Shown here piece by piece: positions 50,007 through 57,715 of a stretch of 64,000 nucleotides of DNA. The notes under the pieces were generated by a model. It ran no database searches. It worked only from the letters and a program-made list of their open reading frames with translations, and was not told the DNA's origin. Every line of letters starts with the position of its first letter. Position 1 is the stretch's first letter. The stretch covers positions 62,001 to 126,000 of the forward strand of contig NZ_CALPCE010000002.1 in assembly GCF_943192945.1 (NCBI RefSeq), given 5' to 3'. A program made the position numbers and the translations under genes. This DNA is from Anaerocaecibacter muris. Lineage in GTDB: Bacteria; Bacillota; Clostridia; Christensenellales; Pumilibacteraceae.

Positions 50007-50823
50007 TTTTGTCGCTCTCCTTTATGTAAAAATTGTTTGGTAGTTCGTCGTCGAACTCTCGGAGGAATTTGACGTAACCGTCAAAACTATCTTCCGTCGG
50101 TTCGGCTTGTTGGTAGTCTATATCGTCTTTGAAATGTCCTGCGTAAAATTTGGGCTTGCACGCACGGCTGTCGTAACACCTAAACACGTTATAGTTAGCT
50201 GTGACGATTTCTTCCGTATAGCATGATTTGTCTTGCTTGCCGCTTGCCATGTATTTATCGAATAACTGGCTGTTGGGAATACGGCGTATTGTCCATTGCA
50301 AGCGGCACGGTTGTCCTAATAGGTCATACTCTATATCCAGTTTTAAAATTTCAATGAACTGCGCAAGCTCTCGGATATTCACGTCTATTAACATAGGACG
50401 TTGGGTGTCGAGGAATATATCCAAATTATTGTGTCCGTGTTGCTCGTACCAACGCGATTGCCAATCGGGAAAAAGCCTGCTCATGCGGCTGTTAAGATAC
50501 TTTTGCGCTTCGGTTATGAATATAGCTTCATGGGGGATATTGAAATGCGTTTTGACAAGGGCATTAGCAAAGCCGAGGCGGTACGGATTTATCCGACGAC
50601 TTCGGCGTGTGCGGTACCCGAACTTGCGCAGGGCTATGTCGTAGTTAGCTGATACGCAATGCTCGGGTATTGTCTTTATTCCAGTAAAGCCCGACGCAAT
50701 CTTTTGCCGCAATTCGTCTTGCATGGCTTTATTGCGCAATCGGTCAAAGGCGTACTGATTTGCTAAATGCGTCATGAAGCACGTTTTGCCTGTACGCGGC
50801 GGGGCGAATATTATGGTTATCAT
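49924..50823 (-). CDS. Zot/pI-like filamentous phage assembly ATPase
   Basis: The 299-residue protein begins at once with a P-loop, MITIIFAPPRTGKT (Walker A at residues 7-14), as in Zot and gene I proteins of filamentous phages. AIFITEAQKYLNSRM occupies the Walker B position, and NLDIFLDTQRP followed by DVNIRELAQFIEIL matches the conserved Zot C-terminal part of the domain. These ATPases drive extrusion of inovirus particles. Unlike many pI proteins, no obvious transmembrane segment follows the ATPase domain. Its ATG overlaps the stop of the membrane protein gene upstream (ATGA). Confidence 0.8.
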   Translation of the reverse strand: MITIIFAPPRTGKTCFMTHLANQYAFDRLRNKAMQDELRQKIASGFTGIKTIPEHCVSANYDIALRKFGYRTRRSRRINPYRLGFANALVKTHFNIPHEAIFITEAQKYLNSRMSRLFPDWQSRWYEQHGHNNLDIFLDTQRPMLIDVNIRELAQFIEILKLDIEYDLLGQPCRLQWTIRRIPNSQLFDKYMASGKQDKSCYTEEIVTANYNVFRCYDSRACKPKFYAGHFKDDIDYQQAEPTEDSFDGYVKFLREFDDELPNNFYIKESDKNAIQKKAGQAVGDKPQRQNKLQQKRLA

Positions 50824-51158
50824 GCGGCTTTTTCCGCCTTGCGTTCTTTTATTTTATTTACAAGCGCGGCTATGCCTTTAAACGGTAGACATATTAGCCA
50901 CCATAAGCCCTTAAACAGCCATGCAAAGGCTTTTAATAACACTTTTAGGCACAGAAATATTGTCGGCGCAAACATTATACATAAAATTAAAAGTACAACT
51001 CCGACAATAACAATAACAACCCAATGCCAGTTATCCGCGAACCAATTACCGATAGTCTTGAAAAAGTCTTTAATCATTTCCCAAAGTCCTATGCCTTGGG
51101 GATTTACAGGATCGCGACTGCCTGTTTGCTTATTATCCACAACGCCGAGGTTATACAT
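50820..51158 (-). CDS. Membrane protein of the phage-like operon (possible minor coat/assembly protein)
   Basis: The 112-residue protein has a polar N-terminus, an amphipathic start (WEMIKDFFKTIGNWFADNW, about 26-44) and one long or two adjacent membrane helices (about 46-95, VVIVIVGVVLLILCIMFAP and LLKAFAWLFKGLWWLICLPF). The tail is basic (KIKERKAEKAA). It lies directly before the Zot-like gene, where inoviruses encode minor coat proteins such as pVI. Assignment by position and topology only. Confidence 0.6.
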   Translation of the reverse strand: MYNLGVVDNKQTGSRDPVNPQGIGLWEMIKDFFKTIGNWFADNWHWVVIVIVGVVLLILCIMFAPTIFLCLKVLLKAFAWLFKGLWWLICLPFKGIAALVNKIKERKAEKAA

Positions 51159-51178
51159 TATCCCATCAGTTTCAAATT

Positions 51179-51439
51179 TTAGCCGCAGTATCGTTGCAAG
51201 TATTTGTAACGATTGAAATATTCGTATTTCAATTCGTCAAGCATTACGTCGATTTCGTCGGGTGTATTGCATTCTTCACCCACGACCTCGATAAAGTCGC
51301 AAACGGTTTTTTGCGCGTACCGACATAGTTCTGATAAACCCTGTGCGTGTTGCGTATCGTACCAATCGGCAGATACTCCCAATTCCCGTGCGGTATTAGA
51401 CATTAAGTCCAATATCCTTTGTTTGTCTTTGTTTTCCAT
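51179..51439 (-). CDS. Small acidic protein, first gene of the phage-like operon
   Basis: The 86-residue protein is helical and acidic (RILDLMSNTARELGVSADW, then DEIDVMLDELKYEYFNRYKYL) with three cysteines. GAGGTG lies about 6 nt before the ATG. It is the first gene after the promoter and palindromic operator at 51457-51518, so it is the earliest product of the lytic-type operon. No family recognised. Confidence 0.65.
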   Translation of the reverse strand: MENKDKQRILDLMSNTARELGVSADWYDTQHAQGLSELCRYAQKTVCDFIEVVGEECNTPDEIDVMLDELKYEYFNRYKYLQRYCG

Positions 51440-51456
51440 GTTTTCACCTCTAAAAA

Positions 51457-51545
51457 TATTTGTATCTTAATATATTAAGATACAAATAAAGTATAATCTT
51501 AAATAATTAAAATGTCAAGACATTTTCTTAATTTTTTAATATAAT
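51457..51545. promoter_or_regulatory. Divergent promoters and operators of the phage-like element
   Basis: A perfect 32-bp palindrome (51457-51488, arms TATTTGTATCTTAATA and its complement) overlaps the start of minus-strand transcription. The minus promoter is TTGACA (51513-51518), 17 bp, TATACT (51490-51495). A second dyad, AATGTC-AA-GACATT, lies at 51511-51524. On the plus strand TATAAT (51540-51545) ends 6 nt before the repressor ATG. This is a lambda-like switch layout. Confidence 0.75.
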
Positions 51546-51551
51546 TATAAA

Positions 51552-51935
51552 ATGAGTAATATAAGTGAAAAAATAAAAGACTTACGTCTTGAACAAGGAT
51601 TAACCCAACCACAATTAGCAAAAGCGATAGGGGTAAGTAACGGAACGATATCTTTTTGGGAAAACGGATTGAACACGCCAAATAGTAATTATATAATAAA
51701 ATTAGCAAAGGTGCTTCAAACTACAACCGAATATCTATTAAGTGCAGATAATATTGCTAATACTATAACAAATCAACAAATAAAACAATTATCACAAGAC
51801 GAAATAATTTTAATAGAAGCATATCGCAATATGTCACAAGGCAAGAAACAAGCACTTTTTTCTATGTTAGACATAAACCCCCATTTCACAGAATTACCCG
51901 CACAAGGAAAAAACAATGATAATTCAAGGAAATAA
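51552..51935 (+). CDS. XRE-family prophage repressor
   Basis: The 127-residue protein has an N-terminal HTH_3 domain (LRLEQGLTQPQLAKAIGVSNGTISFWENG to IIKLAKVLQTTTEYLL) and a helical C-terminal half with QDEIILIEAYRNMSQGKKQALFSML, as in many phage repressors of Firmicutes. It is divergent from the Zot-type operon across a region of perfect palindromes, so it is the likely lysogeny repressor (inference). There is no ribosome-binding site, and the ATG is 6 nt after TATAAT. The gene is more AT-rich than the chromosome around it. Confidence 0.87.
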   Translation: MSNISEKIKDLRLEQGLTQPQLAKAIGVSNGTISFWENGLNTPNSNYIIKLAKVLQTTTEYLLSADNIANTITNQQIKQLSQDEIILIEAYRNMSQGKKQALFSMLDINPHFTELPAQGKNNDNSRK

Positions 51936-52404
51936 TCCATACGACGGTAGACCTGTATTTATTCTAATCACATGTATTGTTATTGCCGTTGTTTCTCTAA
52001 TTGTCCTTACCGTAAAAATATGCAAACGCAAAAAGAAACGTAGTACGGGTACAATTACTTTTTTTTCAATTATTCTTGCATGCTGTATCGGCGGTATTAT
52101 TTTTATAGGCGTTGGAAGAAAAGCAAAGAATAACGATATTTATATTGATTTAGACCAAAAAATATCACTCAATATGGACTTTAATGTTCACTCGTACGAA
52201 AATATCAACGATTTGGAAGTAACATTTGTATTCAGAAATAAAGACGGTGCTATAATATCAACGAAAGTAAAAACGATTGGCGATGTCAAAAGAAACAAAA
52301 ATTATGTCGTTACAATAAAATTCACTGAATTCACTATAACCGAAATAATGAAAATTGAACGCATTTCAGCTTATGTATCCGACGGAAGAACATCATACAT
52401 ATAG
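51916..52404 (+). CDS. Membrane protein coupled to the prophage repressor
   Basis: The 162-residue protein has two N-terminal transmembrane helices (about 14-35 and 49-70, with RKKKR between them) and an extracytoplasmic beta-rich domain (LNMDFNVHSYENINDLEVTFVFRNKDG). The ATG lies 20 nt inside the repressor gene in another frame, so translation is coupled. A repressor-linked envelope protein may give superinfection exclusion (inference). No family is recognised. Confidence 0.65.
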   Translation: MIIQGNNPYDGRPVFILITCIVIAVVSLIVLTVKICKRKKKRSTGTITFFSIILACCIGGIIFIGVGRKAKNNDIYIDLDQKISLNMDFNVHSYENINDLEVTFVFRNKDGAIISTKVKTIGDVKRNKNYVVTIKFTEFTITEIMKIERISAYVSDGRTSYI

Positions 52405-52537
52405 AATTAAATTTTAATTGTAGTGTCAAAATTAGTGTCAAAGTCAAAAAACGCCCGAAAATGCAAAAACGACGTTTGACCACTCGGCATAAAAATCATG
52501 CCCGGATATTGAATACCCGTTGCCCACAAAGGCACGA

Positions 52538-52570
52538 AAAAACGACCGCTGTAACCCTACAACGGTCGTT
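52538..52570 (-). terminator. Terminator of tRNA-Arg(ACG)
   Basis: On the minus strand AACGACCG pairs with CGGTCGTT and is followed by a run of T, starting 7 nt after the tRNA CCA end. T residues also follow on the plus strand. Confidence 0.8.
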
Positions 52571-52576
52571 TTTGCT

Positions 52577-52653
52577 TGGTGCACCCAAAGAGACTCGAAC
52601 TCCCAACCTTCTGGTCCGTAGCCAGACGCTCTATCCAATTGCGCTATGAGTGC
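52577..52653 (-). tRNA. tRNA-Arg (anticodon ACG)
   Basis: The 77-nt gene folds as a complete cloverleaf: acceptor GCACTCA/TGGGTGC with A discriminator and encoded CCA, D-arm with GGATAGAGC, anticodon loop CTACGGA reading ACG, and T-arm with GTTCGAGTC. The A34 would be edited by TadA (12618-13232). The 3' end is duplicated at 41773 and partly at 43592, marking it as the integration site of the island. Confidence 0.95.
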
Positions 52654-52664
52654 TTACGTTGATT

Positions 52665-52693
52665 ATTATACCGCTTGTTGTGGGCTTTGTCAA
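52665..52693 (-). promoter_or_regulatory. Promoter of tRNA-Arg(ACG)
   Basis: On the minus strand TTGACA (52688-52693), 17 bp, TATAAT (52665-52670). The stretch 52700-52898 holds nothing further that I can support. Confidence 0.85.
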
Positions 52694-52898
52694 GCATTAC
52701 GACGCGGTTATTTTGCAAAATTCGGAGGCGCGCTATCCGTTTTCGGCACGGCGTTGTTAATAATCAAAATAAATACGCAATGGGCGCGGAAAAAGTTTTA
52801 AGCGACGAGATGTTAATAAAATTACGCCGAATTATGAGTTTACGTTTATTCTTGACAAATCTTGACCTTTGCGGCGGGGTGGGGAGCGCACATTGATA

Positions 52899-52927
52899 TT
52901 GATTGTTTGGCGCGGATATGGTATACT
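52899..52927 (+). promoter_or_regulatory. Promoter of the two-component operon
   Basis: TTGATT (52899-52904), 17 bp, TG-G-TATACT (hexamer 52922-52927). The ATG is 8 nt downstream, so the message has almost no leader. Confidence 0.75.
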
Positions 52928-52935
52928 ATATTATT

Positions 52936-53613
52936 ATGAAATGCGTAGAGTACAAAAAAATATTGATAGTGGAGGACTGCGACGATCAACGCGTTGCGCT
53001 CGAAAAGTATTTTTCCGCTAAAAATACGGTTACCGCGTGCGCGACGGTTGCGGCGGCGACTGCGGCGTTGTACGATTCGCGGTTCGATATTATTTTGCTC
53101 GATTTAATTCTGCCCGACGGGAGCGGTTTGAGTATTCTCGATCGCGCGGAAAAGACGCCCGTCGTTATATTTTCCGATCTCGGCTCGGACAGCAATCTTT
53201 TGGACGGGTTTGCGGCGGGTGCGGTCGATTACGTTGTCAAGCCCGCGTCGTTCGAGTTGATAGAAGCGCGCATGGCATTGCGGCTTTTGCCCGAATCGTG
53301 TTCCAAAATAAGCGCGCACGGGCTTGTTCTCGACATCAGTCGGCGCACCGCCGCATACCGCGGCACGGCGTTGGATCTCACATCGAGCGAATTTAATATA
53401 CTGACGTTTCTCATGCAGAACGCGGGCAATTTTTACACGGCTGTCGAAATTTACGAGCAGGTGTGGAAGATGCCGCACCTCAACACCACGACCATCAAGG
53501 CGCACTTGTCCAATCTTCGCAAAAAGATGTTTTCGGCATCCAAGCGTTGCGCCGATTTGATAGTGACCGAGTTCGGCAAGGGCTACTCGTTCACGGGCGG
53601 CGGCAATGAGTAG
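52936..53613 (+). CDS. OmpR-family response regulator
   Basis: The 225-residue protein has a receiver domain (ILIVEDCDDQR with the acidic pair, DIILLDLILPDGSG with the phospho-acceptor Asp near residue 55, VIFSDLG, and KPASFELIEARM). A winged-helix DNA-binding domain (LDLTSSEFNILTFLMQNAG to TTTIKAHLSNLRKKM and GKGYSF) follows. The usual Thr/Ser of the receiver switch is present as FSD. ATG 52936 is 8 nt after the -10, with no ribosome-binding site. The stop overlaps the kinase gene by 8 nt. Confidence 0.93.
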   Translation: MKCVEYKKILIVEDCDDQRVALEKYFSAKNTVTACATVAAATAALYDSRFDIILLDLILPDGSGLSILDRAEKTPVVIFSDLGSDSNLLDGFAAGAVDYVVKPASFELIEARMALRLLPESCSKISAHGLVLDISRRTAAYRGTALDLTSSEFNILTFLMQNAGNFYTAVEIYEQVWKMPHLNTTTIKAHLSNLRKKMFSASKRCADLIVTEFGKGYSFTGGGNE

Positions 53614-55690
53614 TTTTGTCCGCAAAATAATTTCCGTTGCGGCGTGCGCTGTCCTCGCCGCGATTTTTGTCGTCGTCATGACGTTCGCCGCGCCGACCGT
53701 CGCCGTCGCGCCCGAAACATACGGAGAAATAACTTATTACGACGTTACCCATACGCCCGACGGCGAAAGTATTTCCGATCTTACCACGGCGGTGATAGGC
53801 GAGGACGTGACCGCTACGCGAATAGCCGATTACGTCGCGCTCAACAAAATAACAAAGGTTAATTATGTTGCGGATAAGTTTGTGCATCCCGGATCGTTCG
53901 GCGCGGACGTTCGTATTGTGGACCTGACAAAGCCGTTCGAGTTTGCCGAGCGCGGAACGCTTATTTTCGTTATAATGAACCTCGACCCGTGGCACGAGGA
54001 TTTTGACAAGCAGGTCGCCGCGCTCTCGCAGTTCCGCATAGGCGACTACTTGCACTTTTCGCTGTCGTTGCCCATGGTGTTTTCCGCGGCTAACGTTTAC
54101 GACGGGGCAAACCTCGTCGCGCGGCACGGCGAAATAGCCGATTACGATTTTATCGAATTTACCACCGCTTACGACAAGCGCACCGAGAAGTTTTCCGCAG
54201 AGGCGAGCGCGACGACTATCGACTTAACTTTTTACACCCGCCGACAGGCAATGAACGTGTACAGAGTGGTGACCGTGCATTATCAGTCGTCGGGTACGGC
54301 GTATTCGGGCATACGCGACGTGCCGTATATCGGTACGGAAAGCGCGGTCGCGGGTCTGCACGAAAACTCGCAAAACCTGCTTATTATATTCGCTATACTT
54401 GCTGTCGTCGCGCTGGGCGTGCTTATTGTGCTGTCGCTGTTAAAGCGAACGCGCGAGTTTGTTTCGGCGATTGTTTGGATAGCGGGAATATCAGTCATGC
54501 TGTTGGCGCGGTTCGTGCTTCGGCAAACGACGACGCTGCCTATTTTGTGGTCGGCGATCGCCGTCGCCGCGCCGTTTGCCGCGATAGGCGGCGCGCTGTT
54601 GGCGTTGGGCGTGCGGGTCAAAAAAGTGCGCGTCGATTATGTATGCGCCGCGCTTGCTTTTTCGGGTGTGTTGCTCGCGTTCGTCTGTCCGTTCGCGCCG
54701 TTCATTGCGGCGCGCAATATGCAAATCGTTTGCACCGTCATAAAGTCGGTGTGCGTCGTCGCGCTGTGGGCGTTCGTGGTCTTGGCGACAATGAAAAAAT
54801 CCACCGCAGACAACTATCTGAAAACCTGTTGCGTCGCTCTGATTGCCGTCGCCGCTACCGCGTCGCTGTTCTTGCCGAACGTATATCCCGTTATTTACAA
54901 TTCCGTGTTTTGGCTGTGTGCGGCGATTACAATCATGACGTTTGTCGGTGTTTTTATAGTGTTCAACGAAACCGAAAAAGCCAATTCGTACCTAACGAAA
55001 AACTTGCATTTGGAAGTCGAGCGGCAGACCGAAGATATTAAAGCCATGGTTGCCGAACGCGACAACCTTTTGCGCTTTGTGTCGCACGATATGAAAAAGC
55101 CGCTGTCCAATTCCGTCGCGCTGATAGGCACGCTTATCGACAGGGAAAAGGACGGCGAGCAGGTCAAGGCTTTGAGCATTGTCAAGCAGAACACCGCGCG
55201 CGTCATAACCAACCTGTCCGAAATAGGCGATTACGCGCGGTTCAATTACATTGCCGAACCGTCGCGCGTCGCCGACCTGCGCGACATTTGCGCCGAGCTG
55301 TACGCGTTTCATAAACCCGATTGCGAGGCTAACGGCGTGGTGCTCAAAAACACGGTCGATAAGCATTGCAAGGCGTTTGTCAAAAGACAGGGGTTGTCCA
55401 ACGCCGTGTCCAATATAATAATCAACGCTTTGGAACACGCGGAGTGTAAAACGATAACGCTGTCGGTGCGCGCGGAAAGGACGCGCGTCGTGCTGTGCGT
55501 GACCGACGACGGGCGCGGCATAGATACTTCTTCCGACCTGTTCAAACCATATTCGTCCGATAACAAACCCGACACGGGCGGCGTCGGGCTGTATATATGC
55601 AAAAACATAGTGCAGTCTATGAACGGCGAATTGACCTATTCGAGCGAGTGCGGTAACACCGTGTTCAGCATGTCGCTGTTAAAAGCGTAA
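53606..55690 (+). CDS. Membrane sensor histidine kinase (7TM sensor type)
   Basis: The 694-residue kinase has a signal-anchor helix (8-28) and an extracytoplasmic domain of about 220 residues. Seven predicted transmembrane helices (about 260-460) recall 7TMR-DISM sensors, and a coiled coil follows. The HisKA box is RFVSHDMKKPLSNSVALIGTL, and the HATPase has N (NAVSNIIINALEHA), G1 (VTDDGRGID) and G2 (GGVGLYICKNI) boxes. It is the partner of the response regulator, whose gene overlaps it. The signal is unknown; the layout suits a ligand at the outer membrane face. Confidence 0.92.
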   Translation: MSSFVRKIISVAACAVLAAIFVVVMTFAAPTVAVAPETYGEITYYDVTHTPDGESISDLTTAVIGEDVTATRIADYVALNKITKVNYVADKFVHPGSFGADVRIVDLTKPFEFAERGTLIFVIMNLDPWHEDFDKQVAALSQFRIGDYLHFSLSLPMVFSAANVYDGANLVARHGEIADYDFIEFTTAYDKRTEKFSAEASATTIDLTFYTRRQAMNVYRVVTVHYQSSGTAYSGIRDVPYIGTESAVAGLHENSQNLLIIFAILAVVALGVLIVLSLLKRTREFVSAIVWIAGISVMLLARFVLRQTTTLPILWSAIAVAAPFAAIGGALLALGVRVKKVRVDYVCAALAFSGVLLAFVCPFAPFIAARNMQIVCTVIKSVCVVALWAFVVLATMKKSTADNYLKTCCVALIAVAATASLFLPNVYPVIYNSVFWLCAAITIMTFVGVFIVFNETEKANSYLTKNLHLEVERQTEDIKAMVAERDNLLRFVSHDMKKPLSNSVALIGTLIDREKDGEQVKALSIVKQNTARVITNLSEIGDYARFNYIAEPSRVADLRDICAELYAFHKPDCEANGVVLKNTVDKHCKAFVKRQGLSNAVSNIIINALEHAECKTITLSVRAERTRVVLCVTDDGRGIDTSSDLFKPYSSDNKPDTGGVGLYICKNIVQSMNGELTYSSECGNTVFSMSLLKA

Positions 55691-55731
55691 AACCCTTATA
55701 TAATATAGATAAAAATTTTTACCGATTTCTC

Positions 55732-55760
55732 TTGACTTGCCCGCCGATTTGAACTATCAT
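55732..55760 (+). promoter_or_regulatory. Promoter upstream of the radical-SAM remnant
   Basis: TTGACT (55732-55737), 17 bp, TATCAT (55755-55760). Confidence 0.55.
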
Positions 55761-55806
55761 AAGAGTGATAACGGGCTATGTCGTGTTTGCAGAAAAAGGA
55801 GCGGAT

Positions 55807-55896
55807 ATGTTAACGAGCGGTCGGCGAATAGGCAGACTATTAACACCGTTACCGACGCGACAATATAAACAGAAACATCGGAGAAAGCGGAGATGA
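55807..55896 (+). CDS. Basic 29-residue leader ORF
   Basis: AAAGGAG lies 7 nt before the ATG. The peptide is very basic (GRRIGRLLTPLPTRQYKQ, then HRRKRR). Its TGA overlaps the ATG of the radical-SAM frame (ATGA). It could be a leader peptide coupling translation, or chance. Confidence 0.35.
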   Translation: MLTSGRRIGRLLTPLPTRQYKQKHRRKRR

Positions 55897-56285
55897 TAGT
55901 AAAAGATATACATGTCAAAGATGTTATTACTAAAAGTAATCTGCCTGTGTGCGATTATTCGGTTAATCCGTATATCGGTTGCTAGCACGCCTGCAAATAC
56001 TGTTACGCTTGCTTTATGAAACGTTTTACAAATCATGCCGAGGACTGGGGCGACTTTATAGACGTTAAGTATTGGCAACCGATTAAAAATCCTCAAAAGT
56101 ACGCAGGCAAAGAGTTGTTTATAGGCTCGGTAACAGACCCGTATCAGCCCGTCGAAGAACAATATCGTCGCACTCGCGCGCTGTTGGAAGAATTGCAAGG
56201 AAGCGGCGCGTTGTTATCGATTGCTACAAAAAGCGACCTTATATTGCGCGATCTGGATTACCGCAACGCGGACAAAGAATATTAG
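55893..56285 (+). pseudogene. Radical-SAM (SplB/COG1533-like) gene with an internal UAG and lost 3' end
   Basis: The frame reads CDYSVNPYIGC, then a TAG codon at 55983-55985, then HACKYCYACFMKRF and WGDFIDVKYW, the N-terminal half of COG1533 radical-SAM proteins. The stop falls inside the CxxxCxxC iron-sulfur motif at a position usually filled by Gln, Glu or Thr; CAG to TAG is one change. Homology ends near LILRDLD, so the C-terminal half is also gone. A decayed gene is the simplest reading. Confidence 0.75.
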
Positions 56286-56352
56286 CGTCCGAGGCGCTTT
56301 CGCCTTTACATAATTTATAACCGCATTGCGGACAACAAACATACGCTTTCAT
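56239..56352 (-). CDS. 37-residue two-CxxC zinc-ribbon protein
   Basis: AGAGG lies 8 nt before ATG 56352, and the gene follows phoR by 14 nt on the same strand. The peptide has CPQCG (residues 7-11) and CPRCG (27-31) with an extra Cys6 and Cys15, a compact zinc ribbon reminiscent of Com-type regulators. Its end overlaps the radical-SAM remnant. As the last gene of the pst-pho operon it may modulate that system (inference). Confidence 0.6.
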   Translation of the reverse strand: MKAYVCCPQCGYKLCKGESASDANILCPRCGNPDRAI

Positions 56353-56365
56353 TTTGTTACCTCTT

Positions 56366-57715
56366 TCAAAACTCCACAGTAAATTTGCTACCTTCGCCGA
56401 GCGTGCTTTCGACGCTTATTTTCCAACCGGATTTTTGGCATATCTTTTTGGCAACGGCAAGCCCCAAACCAAAGCCGCCGTTTTTACCGTTGTGCGATTT
56501 GTCAACCGTGAAAAAACGTGAAAATACTTTGCTCATATTTTCTTCCGCAATGCCTATTCCCGTATCTTCAACAGTCAAGCCTTGATAGTTAAGCGTAACC
56601 GTTATACTGCCGCCGTCCTTATTGTATTTAATGGCGTTTCGCACGAGATTCCCGAAGATTTCGCTTAATCGTTCGTGTCTGCTCATTACGATTACGTTAT
56701 CGTCTATTTTTTCCGTTATCGAAATATTCCTTTTGTCCGCTTCGGGTTTCAATGCGGCAATCGTTTCTTTTGCAAGCGCGGAAAAGTCCACTTCGTAAGG
56801 GGGTAAATCGTCATTGTCGATTTCGCTGTAATTGATGATACAAGCAATCAAATTTGTAAGGCGTTCGCTCTGCGTTAGTATTGTTTTATACGCTGTTTTC
56901 GTTTGGCTTTCGCTCATACCGCCCGCCTGTAACAATTCGGCGTAGCCGTGAATCGACGTAAGCGGCGTATTCATCTCGTGCGTTACGTTAGAAATAAATT
57001 CGTCCTTTGAAACACGCGCTTTTTCCACAAGCTCTTTTTCCGCTTGTATCTCGCTCATTTGCCTTTGAATGTTGCGATTGCGCTCGTTGAGAATATCGGC
57101 TACGGGTTTGAGTTCGGAATATTTGCTTGTAACTTGCGGGTTGTTTGCGGCGTCGCTTGCAAGTTTTTTTACGGGCGTTAAGATATAGTGCGTTGATACA
57201 AAGGCTATGACGGCGCACAATACGATTGCCAAGATGAAGAAATATAGGAGAATAGGCAATGATTTTGCGAAGATACTCCAATCGGTATCGGTAAATATAG
57301 CAATCCGCACCAAATATCGTCCGTCGAAGTTTTTGCAAAAATACACCATATTTTTACCGAGCGTAGAACTGCCGCGCACGGCAAAGCCTTCTCCGTCGAA
57401 AATAGCGTCTTTTATTTCCGATCTGTCGGAATGATTTTCCAAATCGTCATCGGCAATGCTGTCGGCAAGTACGTTGCCTTGTGCGTCCATAAACGTAACT
57501 CTTGCGCCGTTCAATTTTTCCGAAAAAGCGGCGGCGTTTTGTTCGTTCAAATCGTCCAAATTCAAAGTTTCATCAAAGCTGTTCATATAAACGCGCAAAT
57601 ATTCTTTGCTGTCGTCTATGGACGATTTATAATAAACCTGCGTTGCCGCAAAAGAAAAGACAAAAAGACAGGCTACCGTAATTCCGAGCGATAAAATCCA
57701 AATACGCCATTTCAT
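56366..57715 (-). CDS. phoR: Phosphate sensor histidine kinase PhoR-like
   Basis: The 449-residue kinase has two transmembrane helices (about 7-27 and 152-175) flanking an extracytoplasmic sensor domain of about 125 residues, a short HAMP-like linker and coiled coil. The HisKA box is FISNVTHEMNTPLTSIHGYAELL, and the HATPase domain has N, G1 (VEDTGIGI), F and G2 (GGFGLGLAVAKKI) boxes. Assignment to PhoR rests on the operon with phoB and pst genes. The ATG overlaps the phoB stop. Confidence 0.88.
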   Translation of the reverse strand: MKWRIWILSLGITVACLFVFSFAATQVYYKSSIDDSKEYLRVYMNSFDETLNLDDLNEQNAAAFSEKLNGARVTFMDAQGNVLADSIADDDLENHSDRSEIKDAIFDGEGFAVRGSSTLGKNMVYFCKNFDGRYLVRIAIFTDTDWSIFAKSLPILLYFFILAIVLCAVIAFVSTHYILTPVKKLASDAANNPQVTSKYSELKPVADILNERNRNIQRQMSEIQAEKELVEKARVSKDEFISNVTHEMNTPLTSIHGYAELLQAGGMSESQTKTAYKTILTQSERLTNLIACIINYSEIDNDDLPPYEVDFSALAKETIAALKPEADKRNISITEKIDDNVIVMSRHERLSEIFGNLVRNAIKYNKDGGSITVTLNYQGLTVEDTGIGIAEENMSKVFSRFFTVDKSHNGKNGGFGLGLAVAKKICQKSGWKISVESTLGEGSKFTVEF

